A stretch of DNA of 64,000 nucleotides, from positions 4,650,001-4,714,000 of the forward strand of contig JAGPNK010000001.1 in the NCBI GenBank assembly GCA_020746835.1. The letters are read 5' to 3'. Every line of letters starts with the position of its first letter. Position 1 is the first letter of the stretch. The position numbers and the translations under genes are program-made. The notes beneath the pieces are model-generated. The model was given only the letters and a program-made list of their open reading frames with translations, did no database searches and was not told where the DNA came from. This DNA comes from Stachybotrys elegans (lineage: Eukaryota > Ascomycota > Sordariomycetes > Hypocreales > Stachybotryaceae). Positions 11,783 through 25,803 of the stretch are shown here, piece after piece.

Positions 11783-12970
11783 TCACAGCATCTTGTTTGC
11801 GAAGATGGCGACGCCGATGGTCAGCGCGCCAAGCATGAGTGCCGCCAGAGACTCTACCCGAGCTGCGGGCGAGTCGGCCGGGTTGGGCATGATCTTGCCC
11901 TCCTCGGTCATGATCCAGCCGCTGGGAATGGTGCCGCCGGTCGGGCTGGAGCCGGCGACCCAGGGCCAGCCGGTCTGGGTGGCGGTGGCGGGGCTGCCGT
12001 CCTCGGCGATGCCGCCGATGGGCACGGCGACGTCCGAGGTGGCCACGGTGCCGACGGCGGTGGCGGTGACGGTGATGCCGTTGCGGTTGTCCTCGTTGCC
12101 GTTGATCTCGCCGCCCTCGGACTGGATCGACTCCCAGGAGCCCGAGTTGTCGCCGTAGCGGTACTCGCTGCCGGTGGAGTAGTCGGTGATGATGATGCGC
12201 TGGACGAGCATGCTGAAGGGGCCCTGGGAGTAGTCGGTCGGCCCGCGGGCCCATTCGACGGTGCCGGGAGCGTTGAAGTTGGGGTCGCCGCCGGCCCAGG
12301 CGCCGAACTTGATCTGCATGGGGGTCTGCGGGTACTGGTTCTCCTCGGCGTCCTCGTACGCCATCTCGCGGACGACGGTGCCGCCGGCCATCCAGACGAT
12401 GCGGTCCTGGGTCCAGTCGATGGTGTATGTGATCCACTCGGTCTGCGTGTTCTGGACGGCGTGGAACTGGCCGCGGTTGTACGACGTCGTCTGGCCCTTG
12501 CCGAAGTAGTTGGACTGCATCTCGTCCGGGTTGGAGCCGAGCCACTCAATGTCGATCTCGTCGAGCGTGTCCGACTCGAGGACGAGCGAGGAGACGATGC
12601 CGGCGCCGGGGGCCGCCTTCATGGTGATCTCGACGCGGCCGAACATGATGTAGAAGAGCGAGTTGAGCTGCGGGGCGTCGCGGCCCTGCGTGACGGTGAA
12701 GGCGACGCCGTCGTCATTGTACGTGGGCGTGCCCGAGGCGACGAAGGAGTTGACCTCGCCCTGCGTGAAGTCGACGTTGATGGCCATGCCGAGGGCTGTG
12801 TTGGCGGGACATGTTGCTGTTTGGGGGCTTCTGGTTAGTCTTTGTACGTGAGACATTGGGGCAGACGTACTGTGTAGAGGGTTGCAGTCGGTAAATGTCT
12901 GAGCATGTGTAGATGGGATGAGGAACGCAGCCAATGCTGCGGCGGCAGCTCTCGAGAATGATGTTATCAT
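11783..12970 (-). CDS. GPI-anchored GH16 chitin-glucan transglycosidase (Crh/Utr2 type)
   Basis: Exons on the minus strand are 12970..12871 and 12816..11783; 377 aa. The 54-nt intron (GTACGT...ACAG, with a GACTAAC branch site) is a multiple of three without a stop, so a plain open frame reads through it; splicing restores the family's Cys-Asn-Pro-Leu...Thr-Cys-Pro N-terminus. There is a signal peptide (about 1-23) and the GH16 catalytic motif DEIDIEWLG (nucleophile Glu120, acid/base Glu124). A Gly/Thr/Pro-rich region precedes a hydrophobic tail (LAALMLGALTIGVAIFA) fitting a GPI signal. By family knowledge Crh enzymes cross-link chitin to beta-glucan in the wall. Antisense frames over this GC-rich gene are shadows. 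Confidence 0.93.
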   Translation of the reverse strand: MITSFSRAAAAALAAFLIPSTHAQTFTDCNPLHSTSAPMSHVQRLTRSPQTATCPANTALGMAINVDFTQGEVNSFVASGTPTYNDDGVAFTVTQGRDAPQLNSLFYIMFGRVEITMKAAPGAGIVSSLVLESDTLDEIDIEWLGSNPDEMQSNYFGKGQTTSYNRGQFHAVQNTQTEWITYTIDWTQDRIVWMAGGTVVREMAYEDAEENQYPQTPMQIKFGAWAGGDPNFNAPGTVEWARGPTDYSQGPFSMLVQRIIITDYSTGSEYRYGDNSGSWESIQSEGGEINGNEDNRNGITVTATAVGTVATSDVAVPIGGIAEDGSPATATQTGWPWVAGSSPTGGTIPSGWIMTEEGKIMPNPADSPAARVESLAALMLGALTIGVAIFANKML

Positions 12971-13706
12971 GGCTGGTTGGCTGGTTGGGTATCGATATTC
13001 CCAAATAGGTAAACAAACAACAAACAAACAACACAATGGATGCAGCTGTCGCCGGGTAATTCCTTTTGCCAGATGCAGAATAGGGTCCAGGTAGGAAAGA
13101 GAAGAATATTGTTGGACGGAGGTTGAAGTGGTCGGGAAGGGAATATTATCCAACAATATGGTCGGCCTATTAGGCGCCCAGCCACATGGAATTTCCAAGG
13201 CGCATGCATATACGGACGGATCCAAGGCAATCAAATAAAACGGGCATGGATATGGATGGGTGGTGCGTCAACGTCATTGCTGGGCAGCCCCAAATACGAA
13301 GGGCCACGTCTCACACGCAGGCATAGACACGTATGTGTGAAAACTTGGCAGTTGCATGGACATGGACCCTGCTAATTTTTCTTCGTCTTTTCTTTTTTTT
13401 TTTTTTCCCTGGCTGTACCAATGATGATGCATCGTCGCCCGGAATCGAGGTGGTTGGTTGTTTAGACGACGGGAACTCGGCGCCTGAACTGGTGGAGGCC
13501 CAAGGGCCAAGATAAACCCGGGTGGCTGGTAGCCGCTCAGCCTCATCTTCCCGAAATTCAAGTGGCTGGCGGGGGGGGCATTTACCTGCATCGCCTACCC
13601 TATACTTTGCATTCTTCGATGTAGGCTCTGGAATATCGTGACATTGATGAACATGGCCAAGATGGGAGTCGGATGTATGTCCAGCGTCAACAGTAGTCAC
13701 AATCAC

Positions 13707-13737
13707 GGACACTGCATGGACACTGCATGGACACTGC
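13707..13737. repeat. 11-bp tandem repeat, 2.8 copies
   Basis: The unit GGACACTGCAT occurs at 13707 and 13718, and again at 13729 without its last two bases. Perfect but short; no function suggested. Confidence 0.8.
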
Positions 13738-16700
13738 TCTACGATGCAGAGCCTTTGACGGATACCTGCATGCAGGCTATATCACGCACCTGGCCGAGTT
13801 CCACCACCATCCCGATTTCTCCTGCATGTTGGCCCCCAAATATGTCGTTGTCTTCATCCAAAATGCAACCTCCGAGTCGACATCCGATCATCCAAAACGG
13901 AATACGGAGCACTCTACTTTCGTATATTACAGGCTACCAACACCGGTGATATCGGAGCATCCTTGGTATACCCCCCGTCCCGAGAGAAGCTTGGAACCAG
14001 TACAACAAACCCATGTATATCAAACAACAACCAACGTTTGCCCGACATAGATACGCACCATGATCCTTCCAACACTGCATCATCCCGAGAGTGGCATTTA
14101 TCCGGCGGGACTGGACTACGACCAGACAATGTGTGACACATTAGAAAACCCCAATCCACACAATCCACACGGCCGGTTGGGCCACGCCAGAGTGCATCCC
14201 CATGTACCACAACGCAGGACTTCGCCTAAGATGTGACTACATCTCATCACCCCACAAACCTATATCGCCAGAAGAGGCTGTCCAAGGCACCATACATCCA
14301 AAGGGTGGCCAGCCAATATACTCACAGAAGTCACGCAAAAACGTCAAACCCGTCGGCACGCCTTGCCGTGGCAAGATATCCCAGGCCAGACTCCAGCTGT
14401 AACCGTTAGTCATTGAGGCATACCGCCCACCAGCAAACATGGTCGTTGAACTGCACACACGCAGAGACTACCGCAGGGCCCAGCGAGGTGAACACACATG
14501 GCCACCGATCGGTTGCTCACACCGCATTCTGCGATCAAGTCTGCCACCTCACCTTGTAGTGCGACATGCAGTGCACCGAGACATGGCGCCTCACAGTGAC
14601 ATCCACCAACACCCAAGAGTGTACATATAAACATAAACACCTGCCAGACGTCAGAGTCAGGCCAAGAATGCTGTTAGGCCACACCACCGCGAGTGAAACA
14701 CAGCCCGTGCCAGCGGTATGGTAGTCGCCTCACACAGGGCCACAACGGCCGTTGGGCTTGGGCGCACGGGCAAGCAGGGTTTGAAACTCGGAACAAGAAG
14801 CAATCCGAAAAAGCAACAGAGGGCAACGAGCAACGAGCAAAGAGAAAAGACCCAGCTCCACACAGCTGTTTTCCTCGTGTGGGATAGAGTGCCCCGTAGG
14901 TGTGACACATACTGTACATATCGTACGCGACGGCGACGCTGGCATGGTGTGCACCCAAGACCGATCAAACGCGGGCTCAGCCAGATAGCCGTCAAAGTAC
15001 GCGGAGCATATGCATCAGCAAGGCTGTGGGATCATCGAACCCCGCCAACGCACATGCATGTATGTAGCAATGCATCTGCATTCCCGTATAACCGACCAAA
15101 CCAAAGTTGCTGGCTGGCAGCTCGAACCAAGAATGAGTCTCGCAAGGAGCAATAGCTGCCGCATTGATGACCACCCGGAGGATTCGTCATCTCGGACATA
15201 TACGCCGGACCGCGCTGACGTCGCGAAGGCGAGATGAAGCGCGGACCAGCCAGGCTCACGCAAGCTCCCATACCCAGACCGAATTTTCCGTGTACTGCAC
15301 CACACCTAAATCCACCGTATCCGAGAAGACCTTGACCATCGACCCGTAGATGCACCATCAAGACCCTGAACGGTGATTGCCTTTGTCTTCTTTGTCTTTC
15401 CTTTTCTTTTTTGGCTCGTCTCACCATTGCTCCGGTACCAAAACACATCTCATACCCTGATCCTAATGCTCCTTGTTAGCAATACTGATATGGTAATGAT
15501 ATGCCTTTTTGACCACGTAGCTGGCGTTGGGGCCTCATCGGATGGGCATCAAACTTTGCCACCCTCCGAGGTGAACGAACCATAGAACAACCCACTGATA
15601 GGTATCCGCCGCTATCATGCTCTCCCACCACGATACATCACCTCGTCCTAGCAACGTATGATTTGATTCGCCGGCACGCCAAGCCTGATTGATGATCTAA
15701 AACCCAGGGTCCTGAGAGGCGCTGGTGGGCAGCTGTCCGCTTGGTAGACCGAAAGGGCCTATCGGAATTGGATACCAGACTTGCAACGTATCCGGGCCTG
15801 CTGGACTCGCCACAAGCTGAACTCAAGCGTCAGATACTCAGATACACTACTGCAAAGGGTCTAGACATACCGCAACCACAATGCCCGCAAGCTGCGTTTT
15901 CCTCACCAAATCCAAGCTCTTGGCAGGACTTGCGAGCGATCTGCCGCCATCGGCAGTTTGATAGACGCAACAAGGTCAATCACTTCCCGAATCATGCCAT
16001 AAGGGCAACCGTACAGCAACGTTCAATATGGGGCATGATATGCCATTGGGTCCAGCAGCCTCGGCAGTTGGGCAAGACTCAAATGGTTCGTCGGAACCGG
16101 TCGAGCCCACAGCCTTGACCGAAGGATCATCAAGCTAAGCAGAACTGGTAAGTAGCAAGTATGTAATAGCATGGAGCACATATTTCATTCGCCAAATAAG
16201 GCCCACGCATAATTATGGATAGAAATTGCTGAAACCTTCGAGAAGGCTGCCCGAAGACGGCGACCAGGGTGGCCGCGGAATCTCCAATTGGCCGTAGCCA
16301 AGGGTCTACCCGGGGTGAGACCCAAGGTCAGAGAAACGGTTGCCGAATTTCCAAGTCCAAGCCACCCTTGTATGCGGTGGTGCCATGAGAGAGCGAAGGG
16401 CCCTCACGCCAGCACTGAATTTACCACGAAACGCAATTTGGCGACCTGACCAGCGGAGCCTATGGTATGATCCGGCAGCAAAGACGCTCTAAAGTCGAAC
16501 AGATAATTACCAGATAATGACAAAGGGTGCGAATTCGCACAAAGGCTGCGGGGACGTCGAGACAAACCCATGCTCCAAGCAAATGACTGAAGGGGAGATC
16601 GCGATGGGCGAGAATTTTCCTTATCAGTGACGTGACGGAATTCTCTGAGCTGGGCTCTCCGGCAGAAGGGAAAGGATTCCGTGCCTTTGCAGGCGTGGTG

Positions 16701-19700
16701 TGGTTCGTCAATGAAAAAAAAAAAAATCTGTCCGAGAGGTTGGTCGGCAGGCGGGAGGACGACCAGACAGGGCGCCTTCACCGATGCGTATACGCTCCCT
16801 TAGGCCGGCCAGGGCCTTGTTACGATTCTCACTCATAAGGCAGATAAGGTGAGGACGTGAGGACGGAACAGCGGGAGCGGGGAACTAGTGGGAGAGGATG
16901 GCAAGGGGAGGGGAGGACAAGAACTGAGAACTCAGTCTTTGAGGATCGTTCCGCCAGGTGCATCCCAGCACCCAGCACCCAGCATGTGGAAGGTTGGTTG
17001 TGGCACACAGGCGGATACGGCCAAGGTATCAAGATTTGTCGTGGATCTTCCAGAATCATGCCAAAGGTGCAGTGAGACCCATAAGCCAAGCCTGCATGTC
17101 CCTTCTGTAAGGTACACGACAGAGAGTACCTGGCAAGCTGGCCCCAGCGAGAAATCCGGGGAGGTAGGGTCCACGTCGCCGGAGGGTATGGCCTTTTTCG
17201 AGGCCTGATCCCCGGGCACCTTATCAGTGGGATTGGTTGGCCCATCCACGGCTACCTATCCGGGCCGCCGCTGGTCCCTGCCCGTCCGTCAATGAGAGAG
17301 GCCTGTGAAAGGGACCCAAGGGCCCCTTGTCCCATGCCTGTCTAGCTCAGATTCGAACGACAGGGCATTTCACGTCAATGACCAGGGCCCTTGTATCCCT
17401 GCAGACAGTTCTCTCAGCCAAATTGAGCGTAGGCAACCTGAGCACAGCATCCGTACGGACCGGCCGTAACCTTCGAACCGGCTAGGCCCAGGCCTGTTGG
17501 CCGTGTCTTCAACCATGGCTCGCCTCATTGAGTTTTCTCATGAGGGAGGTGGCGTTTGAGATCGACTCGAACAATGGGAAACAACGCCGAGAACCTCACC
17601 TGGCTCAAATGGCCGAAATTGAGCCATCACCCCCATCGGGAGCCTGTGGTTGCTGCTTGGGATGCCACGATATGCGGCTCGGAAGTTTTTCTGGCTGTCC
17701 TCTGTCACCTTTAAATTCTCGCCCCGGTCGTGATGTAACGTGAATGCTGGGACCTGCGATGCCCTGCCCTTTCGTGCCCACGCATATGCAATCCCAGCCC
17801 GTCAAAGGGTATGGCTGGTATCTTACGGAGTATCCGTACTGACCCTCAAAACAGATGGCCCGCTGTTGATGTTTCGGTGCCATGGACGTGGGTGCTGGTA
17901 AGTGCCGCCGTGACCCGGCAAATATAACCCATGCCTAGTTCGTCGGGACACCCTCGCCTGTCGTCCGGTTTCGACAGAAAGTCAGGCTTGCTGGGGGGGG
18001 AGTTGGCTTTCTGGGCTCACGATGGAAGACATGGACGGTGAAGAAAAACCCCCTCCCCTGGTCTGGAGGCCGGAGGAACCATCCAGGGCCGTGATGGACC
18101 CAACACACAGAGAAAGCTGCTCAGTACGCCGTAGTACTGTGCTACTGTGTGGGCTTGGATGGGTCTGGCGTGTGTTGTTGGCAGCGTGGAGTGTGCGCTG
18201 AGGCTGCACACATGCCTGCACACGAGTCGTCGCCAACCCGCGTCTCTGGTTCTAGGAGTGGGGGCCTCAGGTTCCGCGACACTGGCCTGGAGGCATTCGC
18301 TTGACGGTTCGAAGCTAGCGAATGCCCCCCTCCCCCAAGTAGCAGACATGAATCGATAGCTCCCAGAGCCGGCACAACGCGTCTCAGCTCCTGTTGCGGT
18401 CCGGAGCGCCATGTGGGCTTCTACTTTGATAACGACCTGCGAATCCTCGGAGATCAGTGGGGGACGCAGTGCACCTGTGTGCTATCTCTCGATTAGGTAT
18501 GCACATTCGAGATGCTACGTAAAGACGTTTCGTGCTGGATGTGTGTCAAGATAAGGTGAGGAGGAAGGGCGAAAGAAAATGTGAAGCAAGCACTTATCTG
18601 GTATGACAGATAAGAAATGAACGTGGGGGGGGGGGGGGGAGCTTGGCTCAGGAAGGCACCGAGGTGGTGGCTTATCGGAGAAGAGCTGCCCTTTTGCTCC
18701 TTCCTTGTTCTGGAAGCCCTTGGGGGCACTACTGCAGGATGCTTGATTTGGCACTCCAAGGTATCTCGTCTTGTAACTTTTACCTCCGGAGAGCAAGGGA
18801 CCAAAATGACTACCATCGGCCAGGCAATTAATTGCGTGCGGTGGCTGGGCGACGAGCAAATTGTAATGAGGTAATGAATATGTGAGCTGAGTATCGAAAA
18901 TGTTTGAGCGCACCGCGGAAGAGGCTGATAGCGAGCGGACTGTTGTCGACATCCGAGTGTACTCCGCTCTCTGCAAGATAAGGCGGTCGAGGCCAGGAAT
19001 AATCTGTACCTGCATCTACCGACGCGGTGGCGCCCCAAAATGTGAATTGAGAGACCCTCTTTCCCACGGTGGTGGTTTACGGTTCCTGCAGGTCGCCTGC
19101 AGGTCCAGCAGCACGGCACACAATGTCTGGTACCGGTACCTGTTGTTTCTGCATGACGCCTCGTGTGCAGAAAAGTACTTTGTACATGTTTGCTCGACCG
19201 ACTCATGATTATCCAGCGTGTGTTATCGTGCCGGGGTTCTCTGGCTAGCTCGCGCTCTGCCAGCCACTTCTTCCACGGATCCTTCCTGACCGCTTCGAAC
19301 CATCTATAATTCAACAATATATGGTTGGCGAGAGTGGCCAGGCGAGGCGAGATGGTTCGAGTGAGGGCCGAGGGCCACGGAGCTTGGGTCCTGCTTCAGC
19401 CATGGCCTCTTTGCTCGGCACGGTACGCTGGTGGCGATTCGCCGCGTGGGGTGGCAGGCAGCACCGCATACTATTAGAGCGAGAGAGCAAGGGAATGCCC
19501 AGTAGAGATCAATGCGTTTGACCAGCAGAGCACGTACCAATTGATCATTAAGCAAAGTGCTGAAACCGCCTGGGTGCCCTTGTATGGCAACCCGAGAGTG
19601 AATATCCGTATCCAATGCATCCATTGCCAGAACCCAGAAAACCACAAACCAGAGTTGGGCAGGTTTGGCAAATTAGCCTGAGGAGAAGGCAACATGTAAT

Positions 19701-21353
19701 GTTGCAATCTGTGGTTCTGGTTTCGTTTATTCTCAACTTGGTCGTGATGGACATGGCTTGGGGTGTGCTAATGCAAGGTACAGCCTGCAGCCGGCTTAAT
19801 CTAGTGCAGAGCCCTGACGGGGTGGCCAGCCAGCCAAATGCGACGCCAGCTCCTGTCGTCATGCCCGTATTCACAAAGGATGCATGGTTTGTGGACATTC
19901 ATTGAGGGGTGCTTTGTGCTATCCATGCACCCTCCTGCTAAGACGGCGGCGCGCGCATGGTGACGGTGCACAAAACCACCCGTCGACTATCTGTAGCAGT
20001 AATGCACGCACGATCCGCCCGGCCACCTTTATGAAACAATCATGGCCGCCACCCGACCTCATCCCCTCGTGGAGCTAGGTGATGCACAGTATGTGCTAGC
20101 GAGCGAGGATAATTTAGTACTGTACTGTGGTAATTACGGTCTGGATAGCTCCACACAGCCACCCTCGTCCACATTCTGCCTGTCGCACGCCTCTGCAAAA
20201 GTTGAGATGAAGCTGGACCAGCCGGGTGCACAGGGCACATTATGCGGTCCTGTTGCTTGCTTTGGCCACGACGCCGGATGGATGCAAACAAGCAAGCAAG
20301 CAATCCAGCAAGCATGTGTAAGGCCGTGAGGATTCGATGCGGGACAGAGGGATCCGCGACCACCCGCACAAGGTGCAAGTTGGGCCGAATGAGGAACCGC
20401 AAGGAGCAGTATGTTCTGGGATATCTTTCCGTACAGAGCAGGTGCCTCGTGCACAAAAAAGCAATCGATGCACATCATCACCAACGCTGACCCTGCCAAT
20501 GCAAGATAATGCTCGGCGGTGCAGGCCACTCGGCGAGGCACGGCAGATGTCCAAAGGATCGACTTCTTCCTCTTCTGACCTTACTCACGTAATGCGTCGA
20601 CCCAACTCAGTCATGTCTCTTACGCTAGGACGCTCTTTCGATGGGTCTGGGTCTGTTATGCCACGCTGATGCAGCGTCCTCTTTTGTTTAATGCAACCCA
20701 AACGTGAACAAGCCCCCAGAGAACAATATCCATCTTATGCAGCGCTACCGTTTCAGGTTCACGCATATTATCCACCCATAAGGGCCCTCGACTGAGCCAA
20801 TTGGATTCGGTCCGTTGCTCTTCATCCCCGTGCACTACGGCCATTATGGATATCCCATGCGGACCCCCTTCTGGCTAGACCGTGCACAAAGTACCTATAC
20901 AGCCCACACGCACACAGCCAATAGCTTATGCATATCAGCACGCACCGCTCTTGCACTTTTGTACTTATGTACTTGTGGTATCCTTAGTTAGCTGGGAATG
21001 CTACTGTGACGGGAAGGAAGAAGGAGAGAAGGGCAAAGGAAGGCGCAAGGATGCAGAGCGCTCCTTCCTTCCGTGGACGAGCGTCTGCAGGTCCCATCCT
21101 CCACGCCGCCTCTGCCCTCCACGTGCATGATGGGCCAAAGACACTCTGCCGTTGAAGAATTTTTGTTTCATCCAGCACGCGGATGCATGTGCATGGGGCC
21201 TGTCACATTGCCTGCAACCATTCAGCCGGATAAGTCTGAGGGCAGTTTTACCAGCTGCATGGCCAATGCAACAGATATGGGAGTAGTAGATGCCGTCAAC
21301 AGTCCCAAGCACCTCCAGGTACTTGGCACAGAGAGCTGTTTGCCCGCGTCTCC

Positions 21354-21389
21354 GCAAGCGTCGCAAGCGTCGCATGCATCGCCCGCATC
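21354..21389. repeat. 9-bp tandem repeat, 4 units
   Basis: Two perfect GCAAGCGTC units are followed by two diverged ones (GCATGCATC, GCCCGCATC). The repeat lies in the gene-free region. Confidence 0.75.
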
Positions 21390-24167
21390 GAAAGACAGTG
21401 TCTGATAGGGACGGACGAGTTATAGCATCGGCTTGCGATTATGTGGCCAGTGTGTCGGGCTAAGAGTCGGCAATCCGTGCTTCTCAGACTATCATGATGT
21501 GGCAAATTACCCGTGGCTGCAACGATGCTCAAATAGGACGACTAGGATGCCACGCCCATCAGCTGAGTGAGGTATCGCATGCTATTGTCGACGCCATGTT
21601 GTATCCGTTGGAAACTTCTCCATTCCCCCACACTAGTTCTCCCAGAGGATGGCATGTCTTGTATGTAAGCGAGAGGGCTGCTCGGACGATGCTGCAGCAC
21701 CGGTGCCGCCTAGGTCCGACCTGAGCCAGCCCAGAGCAATATTTGCCCTCAGCCTCTGTGGGTATGGGGGGAGCGGGAGGGCATGTGCGGTCAGTGACAC
21801 GGGCGTTATAGCGCCCGCTCGTTGTTGCTACTCTCCCGCTGCACTGACGCAGTGTCCTGCCACGACTCGAAACTCGACTCGCACTCGACTCGATGCTCAG
21901 TCGGCACTATCCCACGCCGTTTTTGCCCAAGAAGATCAAACCGAATTCTCCAGTCCCGTATACCCCTTGCCGATCTCGATCTTCCTAAATGCCGCCGCCA
22001 ACTACACTGACTCGATAGGGACCTATCGTGCACCGTAGCGGCGGGGTTCCGTCGAACTATATAGGCGTAGCCCACGGTAGCTGAGGCTGGCAGGGCGCTG
22101 CCAAATAAGCGAAGCCCCTTGATTGGCGATGACTTCGTCACCGTCTTGCTAGATGGACAGAGTCCTACTCGCCTGCAAGTAGCATTCCCGCCGTGCCCAC
22201 ATGGCAAGCCATCAACTGCCCGTCTTATCGAAATTGGCGCGCCTGCCGACCCAAGGGACGTCAGCTGGTTTGCATCTCATGGCGGCACCAGCTAGATCGA
22301 CAGGCTTTCCCCATGGTGCAGCACGCAATGTGCACCGTGAACCTTGGGACCAGAATGCAAATCGTAGATTTGGGCTCGAGATGCTGTATGACACATCCGA
22401 TGATCTGCCTCGAGTCCAACGTGGCCAAGGCTGTTGTCAGTTGCGGAGCCGTCACTGGACCCGTTCCTGTTTCGTATCAGAAGAGGATTCATGCACAATT
22501 ACACCACCGTACATGAGCATAAGCGCGTTGAGGGCCAGAAACAGACGTGTAAGATAGAATGTTACCCATGGGCTCCAGCCCCGATGCACCACGGATCGGG
22601 CTACCTGACTGGTTCCCTGCGAGGTACCAGCCGGGTCAAGGCGTACGATGCGATGATGCCGCATACAAAGACTACTAATAAAGTCGGTCGTGCGTTGCAA
22701 CGTCGTGCGCGCCCCATTCCTCCTCCAACGGGAAGGCTTGTGTGCACACACCTCCATAACTGACGGATTCTATCCCTGGCAGTCTCCCACGCTGCGATGA
22801 TTCTGTGCATGCCCACGATAAGACCTCTGAGTCGTGAAAATAGCACGCAGGGCAGGCAGCCCGCACCGTCATGGCAGTCTGGCGGATCGCCACCATTCTG
22901 ACTGCGGTCCCGCCGCTTGTCTATCGACAGGATTGGATAAGGCCGGGCACGGCACAGTGGAGAGGTTGGACCCCGTCTGATTCAGAGCCGTCGACCAATG
23001 CACGTACATGACGCGCCGCGAGAGCGCTTCTCGTGGCAATTTCTCCAGGGCACCACAACCACACTACGTGCGTGTGATGATGTAGTCGATCGTCAGCCGC
23101 AGCACAACGGCAGGCCGTGAGTGGTCTCCACGATGTGTGCCGACAGCTGGTACCTTGCGTCTGGGCTGTACAGGAAAGACGAGATGAGGGCAAGGGCGGG
23201 CGGTGTCGTGGTTCGCTGGGCGGGACGGCGAATGGCTGTGCACAGCTGTGCGAGGGCGACGCCGACTGGCTGCGTTGTGCATGCAGGCGCCATCCTATCA
23301 CGACGCGGGATTGTGCATGCCTTGTGACGCAGTGTGCGTGCCACCGGGCGCGACATAAAAATAATAAAACGGACACAGAAGGGACTAATGCAAGGCCGAG
23401 CCAGGGCGCGTAACCACATATGTACGTGGACTAGCTCGCGAGACATGGACCATGACCCAGTTTGACCAGCGGCACAAGGACAAGACTTGTCTTGGTAGGC
23501 GTGGATATTATGCAACTTCATGACTGGCAAGACTGCTATGGTTGGCACGCTATGAGTGGGCTGACGATGTGCATGCATATCAAGGAGCGCGTATAGTGGC
23601 ACTATGACCACCGGGCTGCCCATCACCCAGCATAACTCCGAGCCATCTATTTATACGGACTGCATAAAGTGGGCATTGGTGAGCGAGGCCATGGCACGCA
23701 CTCCGTATACAGGCTAGATGCACAGCTACAGTCGTGCCCGAATTATGCATTTTCCTTGGCCCGCCTGCATCCAACTACCTGAGCTAAGACAGAACGGGCG
23801 CGAGGTGGTGGCTTGTCGACTAATGCACAAGGAATTGTGATGGGCGCGAGTAAAGCACTGGGTATACATGGGCTAAGGACGTGGATAATGATCCATCCCG
23901 GCGAATCCAGCCAGTCTCCTCCCCAAACAGGCACAGGCAACCAAGTGCCAGAGAGAGACCAAATGGAGACGGAGGGCTTCCCCGACTGGGCACGTGCTAT
24001 CAAGGCTCCGTGCCGTGCTCTGGACTAGCACGGAGCGGCGGTGGGTGTGATTATCTGGTGCTTGTGCTTGTTGCTTGTTCTTGCTTGTGCTGAAAATGCA
24101 TAGTGGCCACTCCAGAATTAGAATGGGGGACCCTCTGTCCCCGCTGCTGCGCCATCCACCGACACGA

Positions 24168-24198
24168 ACACACACACGCACACACGCACAAACACGCA
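24168..24198. repeat. CA-rich microsatellite
   Basis: Imperfect ACAC/GCAC repeat. A simple-sequence tract without coding sense. Confidence 0.8.
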
Positions 24199-24861
24199 TA
24201 ATTCGTTCTCACCTTGTCCAGTACACCTCGATGGCACGCACACGCGCGCACATATACGAAGTGTATTGTGCCGTACCGTGCGCGCCGTACGGCGTATGCT
24301 GCACCTCACTTGCATTGCCATGCCGAAAAATGTCGATAGAGGGTGGCGAAGAAGCAAGGGCAGTCTGATAGAGCATGTTCCCGCTGTGCTGCGATGCGAT
24401 ACGCTGCTCTGGCGCCCGCGCCCGCGCCCTTCCCGCCGCCCCGCCGTACCTCCGCCTCGCATTGTCTGGTGACTTATCTTTCGCCCTTCACAGCAGCAGA
24501 GCAGCACACCCACCATCTTGGGTCGTCTTGCCCAGGCGCTTCTGGTGATATCTCTCGCTCTGCCGCGCTTCTGCGTGCCCATCTGGAGACGGAACCTGGT
24601 GTGGGCGAACTCGATCTCGGGTTGGTTGTGCACAGCGCTGGCTGCTCATGGATCCTGGGGCCATCACACAGAACCAGCCTATGAACCGACCAGTCAAACC
24701 AAGCCCACACCATCCCAATTCCAAATGGGAGGCCTACTTACTACCTGTGCAAGGAACGAGAGGTGCACAGTACATGTGCCGTCCCTCGTACTATACCGGC
24801 CGCGCGCCTGCGTGGAGCGAAGGCTTCTTCTGCTTCTTCTCTCCAGCAAGGGGTTGGTGCG

Positions 24862-24881
24862 AGGGGAGGGGAGGGGATGGG
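24862..24881 (+). promoter_or_regulatory. Tandem AGGGG (STRE-like) sites and G-quadruplex-type motif
   Basis: AGGGG occurs three times head-to-tail at 5-bp spacing (24862, 24867, 24872), then ATGGG. Another AGGGG occurs at 24913. AGGGG is the stress-response element bound by Msn2/Msn4/Seb1-type fingers, and the next gene, about 1 kb downstream, encodes such a factor, so autoregulation is a reasonable inference. The four G-runs with 1-2 base loops also meet the usual G-quadruplex rule on the plus strand. Confidence 0.55.
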
Positions 24882-25803
24882 AGGTGAGAGGAGGGATGGG
24901 ATGGTTGATGGGAGGGGGGCGTGAGAGGACGGGACAAGGGGCGTGGGCAACTGGACACGAAGCTGGGGTGCCTGGAAGGGGTGTGGATGCTCGGATTTGG
25001 CCTGCCCCCGTTTAGGCCGACCCTGGGCTCGCTGGCTTCCCATGTATGATGCATGGGTATGGCTCATGGGTGGCCCACGGCCCACGGCCCATCTTTTCTC
25101 GACGGGTACGTACCCATCTATTGAACCGTGTACACACCCCCGGTCAGCTCGAGTGAGACAGGCGTGGAGCGTGGAGGCCATGGGCCGGCTCCCAATGGAC
25201 CTCGACTCCATGTACCATCTCGCTCTTGGATGGGCGCTGGATTGGTTTGGCTTGGCTCGACCCGTGGGCGTTGATCTTGCTCGGGCCTCGTCTTTCTACT
25301 TATCCCTCCCATGGTCCCCGTCACTGACTGCCGTCCGTTCGTTTCCCTTCACTATATGATCGACAACCTTGTCGGGTCTGGTGCTTGTGTCTGATCTTAT
25401 TCTTTTATTGCTTGCCTCTCCAGTCTTCATTCTTTATACAGTGACTCGCTCTTTGGAATTCCTCGTCTTTTCGAGAATCCTTCCCTTCCTTTATTCCACA
25501 TCCCAACACTTGACGATATCACCTCTCTGCCTTCTTTGCTCCTACTACCTTGGACAAGAAGACTGCCTGAGCCCCATCGTCCTTGTACAACCCAAACCGA
25601 CCTCATCCGAGTCACGTCTGACAGAACTTGCACGTTCGAGTCTGCCGTCCGTTCCTTACACCGAAGTGAGAGAGAGAGAAAGAGATACTACATCTCCCCC
25701 CACGATCATTTTACCATCGAGACAATACCCTCTTGCCTGTGTACTATACGCAACGAATTACACTTAATCAGTAACTCCCGGTCGAGAAAATCACCACACC
25801 AAG

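Noticed and set aside
11768..12838. 356-codon plus-strand and 376-codon minus-strand frames over the Crh gene
   Set aside because: Overlapping shadows caused by high GC at third positions of the real GH16 gene, which has the catalytic motif and signal peptide.
18493..19317. 274-codon open frame on the minus strand in the long gene-free region
   Set aside because: No recognisable family, changing composition along its length and no supporting splice pattern; its only protein-like part is the first 30 residues.
20283..20313. AAGC-type repeats and other short direct repeats as a CRISPR-like array
   Set aside because: Too short and irregular, without spacers of constant length; ordinary simple sequence in a eukaryotic genome.
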